This document shows positions 23,582-33,700 of a DNA stretch of 64,000 nt, one piece after another. Position numbers and translations under genes: made by a program. This DNA is from Pelotomaculum sp. PtaU1.Bin035 (lineage in GTDB: Bacteria > Bacillota > Desulfotomaculia > Desulfotomaculales > Pelotomaculaceae). The notes below the pieces were generated by a model. That model made no database searches. It was given only the letters and a program-made list of their open reading frames with translations, and had not been told where the DNA came from. The stretch covers positions 1 to 64,000 of the forward strand of contig MVRN01000127.1 of assembly GCA_002067965.1 (NCBI GenBank). Direction: 5' to 3'. Each line of letters starts with the position of its first letter. Position 1 is the first letter of the stretch.

Positions 23582-24157
23582 TTATATTTGTTGTATATTT
23601 TGCGATTTCATATATTCTAAACCTTCTTTGAACACATTCCCCACAGCCTGACCTAAATCAAAGTAACTGGTGCCCATCATAATCATCGGATTGATTTTTA
23701 GTGGGTCAGGCTTGTCGTCTGTCAAGCATTGCTTATTTAGGTATGTAGAAACTATCTCCCCAAAGAACACTTCAAAGCCGCAAATAGGAACGTTTTGAAT
23801 GATCTTACAGAGAAAATTCAACGGGCATTCGCTAATCATGGGAGCTTTTTCAAGTTCATCGTAAAACGGAGTAAACACAACTGACTTGTCTGTTATTTTT
23901 CCCGATATTATACCGCAATAATCTGTTATTTGAACCATATCTGCCGAGGGTACATTGATACTAAAATATCCATTTTCCTTAACCCCAATAGTTGTATAAT
24001 GAGTGCTTTTTAATGAGATGTAAAACACTGGTTCCAGGCACACCACACCAAACGCCCCAACGGTGGCATAATTAGGCTTGCCATTTACATCGGCTCCGAC
24101 AAGAACAGTTGGAGCAGGACTCACCATAGGATAATTTTTGATTTTTACTTTTTCCAC
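23582..24157 (-). CDS. Flavin reductase-like FMN-binding protein
   Basis: A 191-residue protein of the flavin reductase / FMN-binding split-barrel family: YPMVSPAPTVLVGADVNGKPNYATVGAFGVVCLEPVFYISL at the start, then YTTIGVKENGYFSINVPS. Related clostridial proteins reduce flavins or bind FMN in electron transfer. The GTG at 24157 with GGGAGG 7 nt upstream is the best start; the frame can extend to 24172 through the ribosome site. The preceding small reading frame overlaps its start (ATGTGG), suggesting coupling. It is the first host-like gene right of the element. Confidence 0.8.
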   Translation of the reverse strand: MEKVKIKNYPMVSPAPTVLVGADVNGKPNYATVGAFGVVCLEPVFYISLKSTHYTTIGVKENGYFSINVPSADMVQITDYCGIISGKITDKSVVFTPFYDELEKAPMISECPLNFLCKIIQNVPICGFEVFFGEIVSTYLNKQCLTDDKPDPLKINPMIMMGTSYFDLGQAVGNVFKEGLEYMKSQNIQQI

Positions 24158-24327
24158 ATAAAAACCTCCCAAATTTTATTTTGCTTGGAAACCAGCATTT
24201 CAATATATTCATAAATAAAGTGGAAATAGCCATTTAGGAACGTCTTGTCATAATCGTTAGGCAGACGCGGCTTGAAGTTATCCGGAATTACCAGTTTCCT
24301 TGAGTGTGTCAGTTTCGGCTTTCTCAT
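24145..24327 (-). CDS. Small hypothetical protein overlapping the flavin reductase start
   Basis: A 60-residue frame (MRKPKLTHSRKLVIPDN...) with GAGGAA upstream of the ATG at 24327. Its stop lies just inside the following gene, so the two overlap by 13 nt. Rich in aromatic residues at its C terminus (YFHFIYEYIEML). It may be real, or the end of a broken gene. No family recognised. Confidence 0.4.
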   Translation of the reverse strand: MRKPKLTHSRKLVIPDNFKPRLPNDYDKTFLNGYFHFIYEYIEMLVSKQNKIWEVFMWKK

Positions 24328-24382
24328 ACTCTGATCGTTTCCTCAGCATCTTATCATATTTCGGGCAGAAATGGCATGCCTT

Positions 24383-24417
24383 AGAATGAATTCATGTGCA
24401 TAGCACAAATTCATTCT
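24383..24417. repeat. Inverted repeat before the IS21 remnant
   Basis: AGAATGAATT and AATTCATTCT flank CATGTGCATAGCAC. It may be an operator, or part of the insertion sequence end. Confidence 0.4.
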
Positions 24418-24431
24418 GAGGAGGTTATCTC

Positions 24432-24733
24432 ATGACGCCATACCGGGAGATCCTGAGGCTTCAAAGCAGGGATTCAGCCGCGGAGCATTGCGGCAAGCTG
24501 CAACTGCTCCAGAAACACCGTGGCAAAGACCATTGAGAAAACCAATGAGCATAACCTCACTGTCCCTTTGCCAAAAGAATTTACGTTTCTTAATACTCGC
24601 CGGCCGGATAGCGGGCGCAGATCGGCGAGGGGGCCGTTGTCGAGGCCATGCTGGACAGGATAATCCATAATTCCCATACAAGTACTTGCTGCTGAATGAC
24701 CGGCTCACTCGGGACGAAATATGCAAAAAATGA
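24432..24733 (+). pseudogene. IS21-family transposase remnant (IstA start joined to IstB-like end)
   Basis: MTPYREILRLQS is a typical IstA N terminus. After a frame change the reading continues with QPRSIAASCNCSRNTVAK, the IstA helix-turn-helix. From about 24640 the text resembles an IstB end (EAMLDRIIHNS, then after another frame change LLLNDRLTRDEICKK). The rest of istA and most of istB are missing, so the copy is dead. Confidence 0.6.
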
Positions 24734-24797
24734 AAAAACGCATTTTTTATCAGGATTATGATATAATTATGATATTAATTAACCGGGAGGTGTTTGA

Positions 24798-25073
24798 ATG
24801 CCAATAATTCGTCCCGTTTCCGATTTGCGGAACAAAACCCCAGAGATTGAGGAGATTTGCATAAAAGAGCAGAAGCCGGTTTTTATCACCAAGAACGGCA
24901 ACGGCCATTTAGTCATTATGAGCCAACAGCTTTTTGAACAACAGCAAGCCCTATTAGACCTTTATGATAAGCTGGACGAGGCCGAAGAACAAAGCCGCGC
25001 CGGAAAAAGCCGCCCGTTCCGTGATGTTATGGCAAGCTTAAGGAGCCGTGTCCATGCCAAAACATCTGATTAG
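24798..25073 (+). CDS. Phd/YefM-type antitoxin
   Basis: A 91-residue protein starting MPIIRPVSDLRNKTPEIEEICIKEQKPVFITKNGNGHLVIMSQQLFEQ, the classic Phd/YefM layout of DNA-binding N domain. The C-terminal part (LDEAEEQSRAGKSRPFRDVMASLR) would wrap the toxin. GGGAGG precedes the ATG. AT-rich direct repeats (TATGATAT twice, about 24758-24782) just upstream are the probable autoregulatory site. Its end overlaps the toxin gene by 20 nt. Functional as far as can be seen. Confidence 0.85.
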   Translation: MPIIRPVSDLRNKTPEIEEICIKEQKPVFITKNGNGHLVIMSQQLFEQQQALLDLYDKLDEAEEQSRAGKSRPFRDVMASLRSRVHAKTSD

Positions 25074-25335
25074 TATCACTGAGGCAGCAGAGCAGGATCT
25101 GGCAGATAACCCTGCCGCCGCACTTAAACTGGCTGAAAATATCGAGCAGAGCATTTTACAGCTTGAAAACTTCCCACTGATCGGTACGATACCCAAAAAT
25201 CGAAGACTAAACCGGCAAGGATATCGTATTCTGATAGTCGATAGTTACTTGATGTTCTACGTTCTGCTGGACAACGAGACAGTGGAAATCCGGCGCATTA
25301 TTAGCGGAAAAAGAGACTATAAGTTTTTGCTTTAG
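25054..25335 (+). CDS. RelE/ParE-family toxin
   Basis: A 93-residue ParE/RelE-fold toxin: ITEAAEQDLADNPAAALKLAENIEQSILQLENFP (two helices), then IPKNRRLNRQGYRILIVDSYLMFYVLLDNETVEIRRIISGKRDY, which has the usual 'R.l....yRilivd.Y.i.Y.......v.I.ri..g.rdy' form. The ATG at 25054 is 8 nt from AGGAG; a GTG at 25048 is too close. RelE types cleave ribosome-bound mRNA and ParE types poison gyrase; this sequence cannot decide which. Confidence 0.85.
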   Translation: MPKHLISITEAAEQDLADNPAAALKLAENIEQSILQLENFPLIGTIPKNRRLNRQGYRILIVDSYLMFYVLLDNETVEIRRIISGKRDYKFLL

Positions 25336-25419
25336 CGGAAGCATTCCTTTGGCGAAGTAGCGAAGCGGGAAGTATAAGCGTTGCCGCCTGACGAGTTTAA
25401 GAGAAGGAATTATTAAAAT

Positions 25420-25439
25420 CGCCAAATAGCCGCCGGAAT
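25420..25439 (+). repeat. 20-nt motif copy 3 (diverged)
   Basis: CGCCAAATAGCCGCCGGAAT, related to the copies at 21751 and 23104. It lies 145 nt before the degenerate attachment copy at 25565, as copy 2 does before attR. Confidence 0.5.
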
Positions 25440-25564
25440 GGTAAAAAATATATACGAATAACAGTCAACAGTTAAAAATCTTTAGTGTAGGGGTTAGCCC
25501 TGGAATCGTTAATAGACAAGCATTTCCGAAAACAGTAGAAGCCAACGGAGAGGTCTTCCGCAAA

Positions 25565-25600
25565 ACTCGAAATAGATAGGCCGTGATAAGCGGCCTCTAG
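25565..25600 (+). repeat. Degenerate third copy of the tRNA-Ser attachment segment
   Basis: ACTCGAAATAGATAGGCCG then TGATAAGCGGCCTCTAG resembles 23248-23283. The variable arm still pairs (GGCCG with CGGCC). It loses similarity after CTCTAG, so the T arm and acceptor end are gone. Probable scar of an older insertion. Confidence 0.55.
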
Positions 25601-25841
25601 CATGACTTTACGAAATATTAGTTTTCAACAGGTAGCCGCCGCTTACGGCGGTCAGTTGTAATTAACTCTTTTGGTAATTTAACAAAATATTAAGATATTC
25701 CATTAAAAATGAAAAAAGTCTTTCACTTCGAAAAATTTACGCCTGCTTTACTCATCTTCACAACTTCTTTCATAATTTTCTTTAATCGTAAATATAATGT
25801 TTGCATTAGCTGAAATATTTTCTGGAATATGTGATTTTATG

Positions 25842-25870
25842 TTGGAAAACACTATGCTTTTTTGTATAAT
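25842..25870 (+). promoter_or_regulatory. sigma-A promoter of the XRE regulator gene
   Basis: TTGGAA at 25842-25847 and a perfect TATAAT at 25865-25870, 17 nt apart, 30 nt upstream of the ATG at 25901. Confidence 0.65.
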
Positions 25871-25900
25871 AAAACCAACTTACCTGAAGGGATTGGAACT

Positions 25901-26116
25901 ATGGCCATCAGCTACATTAAGCTATGGAAGCTTTTACTTGACAATAAAATGAAAAAGACCGATTTGCTCAGTCTTGCCGATATCAGCACGACTACCCTGG
26001 CAAAGCTGTCGAAAGACCTGCCCGTCAGCATGGAAGTAATGAGCCGGATTTGCCGTGCGCTTTCCTGTGATATTGGCGACGTGATGGAAATAATCCCCGA
26101 TAAAAAAGGCGATTAG
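25901..26116 (+). CDS. XRE/Cro-type transcriptional regulator
   Basis: A 71-residue protein that is one helix-turn-helix of the Cro/C1 class: YIKLWKLLLDNKMKKTDLLSLADISTTTLAKLSKDLPVSMEVMSRICRALSCDIGDVMEI. ATG at 25901 with AAGGG upstream; the frame extends to 25862 without a ribosome site and across the promoter. Such small regulators often precede restriction or BREX operons in Clostridia. The next gene, 12 nt away, is broken, so its target operon may be lost. Confidence 0.8.
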   Translation: MAISYIKLWKLLLDNKMKKTDLLSLADISTTTLAKLSKDLPVSMEVMSRICRALSCDIGDVMEIIPDKKGD

Positions 26117-26128
26117 GAGGATGCTGTC

Positions 26129-26341
26129 ATGGGTTTGGAACTGCCTTACACGTCCTCTATAAAGGATATGCCCTTTCTATTTTCCGATATGCGCAGGACT
26201 GCGCAGTTGTGTGCGGCATTTAATTGTGATCGATGGTTTGAAAATGAAATGTATATTCACACTTGCTTAAGGCAATCAATTTTTGGTTGTGTAGATTGGA
26301 AGCAATGCGGGACACTTTGCCGCTACGGTTATTTAACTTAA
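26129..26341 (+). pseudogene. Fragment resembling the BrxA (DUF1819) N terminus
   Basis: AGGAGG precedes an ATG whose first 28 residues (LPYTSSIKDMPFLFSDMRRTAQLC) recall DUF1819/BrxA proteins of BREX systems. After this the frame diverges (CDRWFENEMYIHTCLRQ...) and stops after 70 residues, where BrxA would be about 200. Its place directly after the XRE gene fits a BREX locus. The resemblance is from memory of the family and is tentative. Confidence 0.3.
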
Positions 26342-26351
26342 TAGGAATTTG

Positions 26352-27053
26352 TTAAATTTGAACTTCCTGTCCCGGCTTAATTGCTTCAACTTTTACCTCG
26401 GGTGCCTTTTTCGAGGATAAATCAATGAATTCTGCCGCATCTTGTGTCAGTACGGGAAATGTTCGGTAATGGATGGGGATGGCAACTTTAGGTTTAATTA
26501 AAGAAAGACTCACCGCCGCCTGGAGCGGGTTCATGGTAAAGACGCTCCCAATCGGTACAAGGGCGAGGTCTATGTTGTATATATCGCCAAAAAGCCTCAT
26601 ACTATCGAAAACACCGGTGTCCCCGGTGTGGTATATGGTTTTTCCGTCGTCCAGAATAATGATGTAACCTGCCGGGGTTCCGGCGGCGCAGGAGTGAAAC
26701 GCCTGAACCATGATCACTTTGACGCCCGCTATTTCCGCTTCGGCACCGATATTCATTCCCATGCCGTAATGTACAATATTATCGGAGCTGACTCCGGCTT
26801 TCCGGAGTGTATCCGCCAACTCGGGCTGTACTATCACTGTGGCGCCGGTGGATTTTACCAGATCCGGCACATCGGTTCCAAGATGATCAAAATGGTCATG
26901 GGTAATCAGTATTAGATCGGCCTGCTTGATATCATCTTTTTTAATTGGACAGCTAGGATTACCGGAAATCCAGGGGTCAATTAATATAACGGCTCCTTTT
27001 TCCGTGGTGATTTGACAGGCGGCATGTCCCAGCCACCTTACCCTGTGGGCCAT
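26352..27053 (-). CDS. Metallo-beta-lactamase-fold hydrolase (UPF0173 type)
   Basis: A 233-residue protein of the MBL-fold 'metal-dependent hydrolase' group. The zinc motif THDHFDHLG is at about residues 50-58, with further ligands in AFHSCA, HTGDTGVFD and IPIHYRTFP. It begins MAHRVRWLGHAACQI, typical of UPF0173/YtkL. GGAGGG precedes the ATG at 27053. Cytoplasmic; physiological substrate of the family is unknown. It appears intact and host-like, between the BREX-like fragment and the small basic gene. Confidence 0.85.
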   Translation of the reverse strand: MAHRVRWLGHAACQITTEKGAVILIDPWISGNPSCPIKKDDIKQADLILITHDHFDHLGTDVPDLVKSTGATVIVQPELADTLRKAGVSSDNIVHYGMGMNIGAEAEIAGVKVIMVQAFHSCAAGTPAGYIIILDDGKTIYHTGDTGVFDSMRLFGDIYNIDLALVPIGSVFTMNPLQAAVSLSLIKPKVAIPIHYRTFPVLTQDAAEFIDLSSKKAPEVKVEAIKPGQEVQI

Positions 27054-27301
27054 TTTTTTCCCTCCTTTAATGTATGAAAATTTATATCTATGATGAAGTG
27101 TTCTATAGCATGGATTTTTTTCCTGCTTATTTAATGGAAATTCTTAAATACTATAAACAAGCATATCTAAGTACCGGTGTTCAGTTTCAAACGGGGAGAT
27201 ATATTAAAATTAGTTCGGGAAAGTATTTAAGAAACAATGCACCGTGGGTCGTTTAATTAAATGTGCTTAAAGAAGAATAATAATTTCAGGGAGGTTTAAT
27301 T

Positions 27302-27505
27302 ATGGGATTTTCATCTAGGTTTTCACGTTCATCAAGTAAGGGACATTATCGTCATGGAAACCATGGTAGTAACTATTACAAAAGACGTGGGAAATCCGGT
27401 ATCTTGGGAAAAATTATTGATGCCATAACCGGTTCAAAAAGCCGCTCTCATTCTCACTCTCATTCAAATGGTTACCGGCGCCGCCGTCGTAGCTCATGGT
27501 CATAA
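27302..27505 (+). CDS. Small Ser/Arg/His-rich basic protein
   Basis: A 67-residue protein with a perfect ribosome site (GGGAGG, 8 nt before the ATG). Composition is striking: serine-rich start (GFSSRFSRSSSKGHYRHGNHG), a short hydrophobic helix (GILGKIIDAITG) in the middle, a SHSHSHS run, then YRRRRRSSWS. The centre could insert in membranes; the ends could bind nucleic acid or metal. No family recognised. A terminator lies about 110 nt downstream. Confidence 0.6.
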   Translation: MGFSSRFSRSSSKGHYRHGNHGSNYYKRRGKSGILGKIIDAITGSKSRSHSHSHSNGYRRRRRSSWS

Positions 27506-27612
27506 AGATAAAATAGGCAAGCTTTTGGCATGGCAGTATGTTAAATAGTATGTTAATAAATAGAAGAAGATGGTAAAATCTGAGATCGAAATGAGCGGTT
27601 TCCCTTGCAAAC

Positions 27613-27656
27613 CAAGGAGTTAACGTTTTTATACGGCAGCTCCTTGTTTTTTTTTG
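27613..27656 (+). terminator. Rho-independent terminator with long T run
   Basis: CAAGGAG pairs with CTCCTTG around a 20-nt loop, followed by ten T. It may end the small-protein gene. Just upstream, ATCGAAATGAGCGGTTTC (27585-27602) is like a shortened tRNA-Ser attachment copy, and its stem start resembles the two tRNA-adjacent terminators. Confidence 0.75.
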
Positions 27657-27780
27657 TCTAAAAGATTGAGCAAAATTGATAATTGCCATGCTAAAGGGGA
27701 ATATTTAATTGTGTTCAAATTCCGCAACAGCTTATGGTAATGATTCCCATGTCACACTTCTGATTTTCTTCAGGGGGACT

Positions 27781-30700
27781 ATGATTCTAAATACTGAACA
27801 ACTTCGACAAAAAGCTCATGAACTTGCACTGACACACGACCCTTATGTGAGACGCGGGCCATCAAAGCGCCTGTGGCGGGAGTTTTATGCGGACGTCGAG
27901 AAATTACGCGCGTTTATCCGCTACCTGCGGGACGGCTATGCAAGCTGTTCGCAACCAGCGGAAGAATGGCTGCTCGATCATGCTGAGTTCGTCGAAGAAC
28001 AGGTATTGGTCATCCGCCACCAGCTTTCCGAAGTTATTTTGCGGGATTTGCCGCGCCTGCGCAAGACCGGCAAGACTAGGGTACTGTCCATCTGCGCTGA
28101 TTACCTCGAGCATGTGGACGGAAACCTTGACGAGGATTCGCTCGTTTCATACATTAATTTTTACCAGGAAGTGTCGGTATTGACCATTGCCGAGGCTTGG
28201 GCGGTCCCGGTTATCCTGCGCATTGCCTTGATCGGGCGCCTGGCCGAAGTCATGGAACTGGTCCGCGAACGGCGGGAGGTGTGTGCGTTAGCCGAACGGT
28301 TGCTTGCACGGATAGAGCCATCGAAGTTAAGTCCGGAGGTTCTGAAGGCCGCCCTGGAAGAAGCGGGGCAAGATATGCCGCTCTCCGGGCCGCTGATCGT
28401 CCACTTGGTCAGGCACCTGCGCGAGTGGTCCGACGACTCGGCAACCGTGCGTGAATGGCTGATGTGCAAGCTGGAAAACGGCTCTGACTGCCTTGATCGA
28501 ATCGTCTCATACGAGTATCAAATGCAGGCTGCCTATCAAGTAACCACAGGCAACCTCATCGGGAGTCTGCGCAAAATTTCTCGCTGGGACTGGCACGATC
28601 CCTTCGAGCAAATTTCTATGGTTGAGCACAATCTCCGCGAAGAAAGATCAGGCATCTACCCGCTTCTTGATTTTTCAAGCCGCGACGCGTTGCGAAAGCG
28701 TGTTGAACAATTGGCCCGCCGCTTGCGCCTGCCGGAAAATCTGGTTGCGAAGCAAGCCGTCGAGCTTGCGGCTAAGGAATACGAGCAGGCTTGCGGGAGG
28801 CGGGCACTGGCGGAAAAGGCCGCCGGCAATTCAAAGGAAAGTGGACGCACCTCCCCCGGAGGAATGTCCCCGAAGCATGAATGTCCCCAACGTATAATGT
28901 CCCCAGTTGAGGAACTGCCGCGCGAAGCATTTGCCGCATACTACCTGCTTGAGCCGGACGGCGTCAAAGAGTTGCGGCACGCGCTGAAAATGTGCGGCAC
29001 TCCCCGGTATTTGCCGGAATTGGGGATTTTGCGTCGCGCAACCGCAATGTATTTTACCATCCTGACGGGATTGTTTACGGCCATCCTTCTCGGGTTCACT
29101 GTTTGGATTGGAGGCGGCGCGAACTTAACGGCCGCCCAGTGGCCGGTGATTCTGATCGCGCTGACGCTTCCCGCAAGCCAGTGGGCAGTCACGGCGGCAC
29201 ACTGGCTTATAGAGTGCGCTATGCGGCCACGGCTGCTGTTGAGATACGATTTCTCGCGCGGGATCCCGGATGAAGCGGCCACTATGGTCGTGATTCCCGT
29301 AATCTGGCCGACAGTCAAAGATGTGCTGGAATTGGCGGACCGTCTGGAAATGCATTACTTGGCCAACCGCGATTCGAATATCCACTTCGCTCTCCTGGGT
29401 GACTTTGTTGACGCCGGCGCGGAGAGGCTGCCGGAGGATAATGCCGTCATTGCAGCCGCGCGGGCAAGCATTGAGGGGTTAAATTGTTCGTACTCCCACC
29501 CGGGCGGGAGTACATTTCACCTTTTTCAGCGCCGCAGGTTGTGGAACCCGTCAGAGGGCGCGTGGATGGGTTGGGAGCGCAAGCGGGGAAAATTAGTGGA
29601 ATTTGTAGAACTGCTAAAAGGGCGGACAGATACGACTTACGACTGCGTTGTTGGGGACGCGTCTATCCTGCCGCGCATCCGTTACATCATCACCCTTGAC
29701 GCGGATACGCAGCTGCCGGTGGGAAGCGCCCAGCGGATGATCGGCACTATGCATCTCCCTTACAACCGGCCGCGCTTAAACAGTATGCGGACACGGGTCG
29801 TTGAGGGATATGGCGTATTGCAGCCGCGTATCGGTATTAGCCACGAGGCTGCTTTGCGCTCGCGATTTGCTTATTTATGGTCGGCGAATCCGGGAATCGA
29901 CCCGTATGCCTTTGCCGCTTCCGATCCGTACCAGGATGGGTTGGGACAGGGTATTTTTACGGGAAAAGGGATATTTGATGTCGACGCGTTTGCGAAAGTT
30001 TTGTGTGAACGTATTCCAGAAAACCGGGTGCTCAGTCACGACTTGTTGGAAGGTGGATTTTTACGCGCCGGCCTGCTGTCGGACATCGAATTAATCGATG
30101 AGCACCCGTCTACGTTCAGTGCTTATCAGAAGAGAATGCACCGTTGGGTGCGTGGCGATTGGCAATTGCTCATTTGGTTGTTTCACCGTGTCCGCGACCG
30201 GTGGGGAAAGTTTTTGCCGGTTGATCTATCCCCCCTCACTCGCTGGCAGGTGATCGACAATCTGCGCCGCAGTTTGCTGCCGCCGGCGCTTTTTGCGGTG
30301 CTGTTGTTAGGCTTTTCCGTCTTACCAGGCTCTCCCGGGCGCTGGCTTGCTTTTGTATTCGCTACATTATCTTTGCCGTTGATTTGCCAATTGGCGGCGA
30401 TTGGGAGGACGATTTGGCGGCCACAGGGCTTGCTGGCTACAGCCGGCCAAATACTGGTAACCGTTGTGACACTTCCGTTTCAAAGCGTGCTGTTGTTTGA
30501 CGCGATAACTAGGACCCTGTATCGCTTGTTCGTATCAAAACGTCATTTGCTGGAATGGGTCAGCGCCGCGGAAATTGAACGCCGCAGCCATGGCGGGCGC
30601 CAACCGGCACTGCCTGGTATGTATGGAGGTTATGCGCTGTTGTTTCTCTTTGCGCCGGCAGCGGTGGCCAGTACCGTTCCGGCGCTGCGGTGGGCAGGAT

Positions 30701-33700
30701 TGGCGCTTTGCGCTGTTTGGGCTTTTGCGCCGCTTGCTATCCGCTGGCTGGACCGGCCCCTGCGGCGGCCCGAGCGCCCGCTTGCGGCGGCTGAGGAGGC
30801 GGAATTGCGAAAGTTGTCGGAACAGATTTGGATGTTTTTTGAGGATTATGTTACTGAGGCGGAGCATTGGCTGCCGCCTGATAACGTTCAAATCGACCCG
30901 CCTATCGGGGTAGTCCACCGTACTTCGCCCACCAACACCGGGCTTTATCTCGCCTGCGCGCTGGCGGCGCGGGATTTCGGGTTCATCGATACACCCGGGT
31001 TGATCGAGCGTTTGGAACGCACGGTCAGTACAATTGAGCAAATGGATAAATGGAAAGGCCATCTTTATAACTGGTATGACACAGTCACTCTCAAACCATT
31101 ACCCCCGCAGTACGTGTCAACGGTGGATTCCGGCAATTTTATCGGCTGTTTAATTACAGTTAAAGAGGGGCTGGCGGAGTGGCTCAATTCGATTATCGGC
31201 GGGGATGTACAGCCAGGTTCTGACCGGGTTCGCGGTAAGGCGGCGGAAGCCTTGAATGTCGCCTTTGCCGGGGAGTTGACGCCTGCCCTGAAAGATGAAG
31301 ACGCAGGCAAACGCAAAAAATCGTCCAGTAGTCTCCGGGAAGATTGGGTGGTACGCGGGCAAAACCTGATTGCCCGTTTAGATACGCTGATAAACGGGAC
31401 GGATTTTCGCCCGCTTTACGACCATAAAGCCAAATTATTCAACCTGGGCTACCACTCCGGGCTGCGTAAACCTGATCAGATCCTGTATGACCTGTTGGCG
31501 TCAGAGGCAAGGCAGACAAGCTTTATTGCCATCGCCCTCGGTCATGTGCCGGTGTCGCACTGGCATGCGCTGGGGCGGACAATGGCCAAGGTAGGGCGGC
31601 GGGTAACGCTGCTCTCGTGGTCCGGGACCATGTTTGAATTTTTAATGCCTTTGCTTTTTATGCGCACCTACCGGAGCACCATCTGGGACAGCACCTGCCG
31701 TGCGGTGGTCAAGCGGCAAATCGAGTATGCGCACCGGCGGGGAGTACCGTTCGGCATCTCCGAATCCGGCTACTACGCCTTTGATTATCAAATGAACTAT
31801 CAATACAGGGCGTTTGGTGTTCCCGGTCTCGGATTCAAGCGCGGCCTGGAACAAGATTTAGTCGTGGCGCCCTACGCGGCGATCCTTGCCTTACCCTTCG
31901 CCAAGCGTCAAGGGCTGGAGGATTTATGTAAAATGAAGGAGTTGGGCGCCTGTGGAAAATACGGCTTCTACGAAGCCATAGATTTCACGTCCGAGCGGCT
32001 GCCGAAGGATAAGAAAAACATGATCATCCGAAGTTATATGGCCCATCACCAGGGGATGAGTCTGCTTGCCCTGGCCAACTTGCTGGCGCCGAAAAAAATA
32101 TACGAGCGCTTTCATCGTGACAAGCGTGTGCGGTCAACGGAACTGCTTTTACAAGAGCGAATTCCCGCGCGGCCTAAAATCATAAAACATTCCGCCATGG
32201 CACGTGCGCGTGTGCCTGATATCAGGCTGGCGGAGACTGGCGCCCGGCGCGAATACCTCAGCGCGGACACGCCTGTACCCGAGGTTTGCGTCCTTTCCAA
32301 CGGGACCTTTATGACCATAGTAACCAACAGCGGCAGCGGGCTAATCCGGTATGAAGGGCTGGCTGTCTCGCGCTGGCGGGAGGATCCGGTGCTGGACGAT
32401 TGGGGGATCTACATATATATCCGTGACGTTGCCCGCGATATGATATGGTCTCCGGCGTTTCAGCCTTGCCGTGTGCCGTCTTCTGAGCAGCGGGTGCAAT
32501 TTTCCCTTGACCGGGCCACCTTTATGCGTGTTGACGGGGATATGCGGACGAGTTTGGAAATCTGCGTGTCTCCGGAATGGAATGCGGAAGTCCGCAGGCT
32601 GACGCTTACTAACACGGGGAATGAAGCACGGATCATCGAGGTCACAACGTTTCTTGAACTGGCCCTGGCGCCTCCCATGGCCGACGACGCGCACCCGGCT
32701 TTCAGCAAATTGTTCATTAAAACGGAATATGCGGAGGATGCCCGGTGCCTGCTGGCCTGGCGCAGGCCTCGCCAGGAAGATGAGAAGCCGTTATGGGTGG
32801 CGCATGCGCTAATAGCCGGGTGCCAGGCCATAGGGCCGGTGGAATACGAGTCCGACCGGGCCTGTTTTATCGGCCGGGGCCATACGGTCTCCCAGCCGCA
32901 AGGAATCCGTTCCCGCCTGCGCGGAACGGTGGGCTCCGTGACTGACCCCGCCATGATCATGCGGAAGCGGTTAAGCATCAAGTCCGGTGAGCAGGCGCAG
33001 TTGTTCGCTGTTACTGCCGTGGCGGGTACGAAAGAAGAGGTGCTCGACATAGTCAGCCGTTTTCCGGGGGGGCTGATGGTGGAGCGAACATTTCAACTGG
33101 CCTGGAACCGCAGTCAAATCGAGCTCCGGCATCTGCGCCTTACTGCCGCCCGGGCGATGACTTTCCAGGCTTTTGCGGGCCGGGTGCTGTATACTCCGCC
33201 GCTGCGGCAGGAGCGGCAGCAAAGTATCGCTGTGAATGTAAAAGGACAGTCCGGCCTCTGGACATACGGAGTTTCCGGAGACGTGCCGGTGATCCTGGTA
33301 CGGATCGAGAACAGGGCTGATATTCAGTTTATCGTTAAGCTGTTGGCCGGACACGAGTATTTGCGCTGCCTGGGATTGATTTTCGACTTGGTTGTTCTGA
33401 ATGAATCGGCGGGAGGATATCAGCAGGATCTGAGTGAAGCGCTGCGGCGGGCGGTGGAACAAGTCGTCCACCGGAAAGGTGCGGAGCCGGGCGGCGTTTT
33501 TATTATAAATGCCAGTCAATTGCCGGTTTCGGACAGGACGCTGCTGCTCGCCGCGGCCCGTGTTGTATTGCGGGCAGGCGGTCCCAGCCTCAAGGCGCAA
33601 ACCAAACCGCCCCGGCGGGATGCCGTCTTGCCGGCGCCCTTCAAGCCGGCGGCGTCGTTAAACAGGTTCACCTCGCTTGTGCCTGACGACATGCGCGAGT

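Larger units (their letters stand above)
25336..25841. other. Gap with a degenerate attachment-site segment
   Basis: About 500 bp. 25411-25600 repeats the layout of 23095-23283: the 20-nt motif, then about 125 nt, then a tRNA-Ser-like stretch. A GCCGCC/GGCGGT hairpin lies near 25632. The rest is AT-rich. No gene is supported. Confidence 0.5.

Noticed and set aside
27585-27602. Fourth tRNA-Ser attachment copy as a separate feature
   Set aside because: Only about 17 nt match with a deletion, too short to annotate alone; it is mentioned under the terminator and the scar finding.
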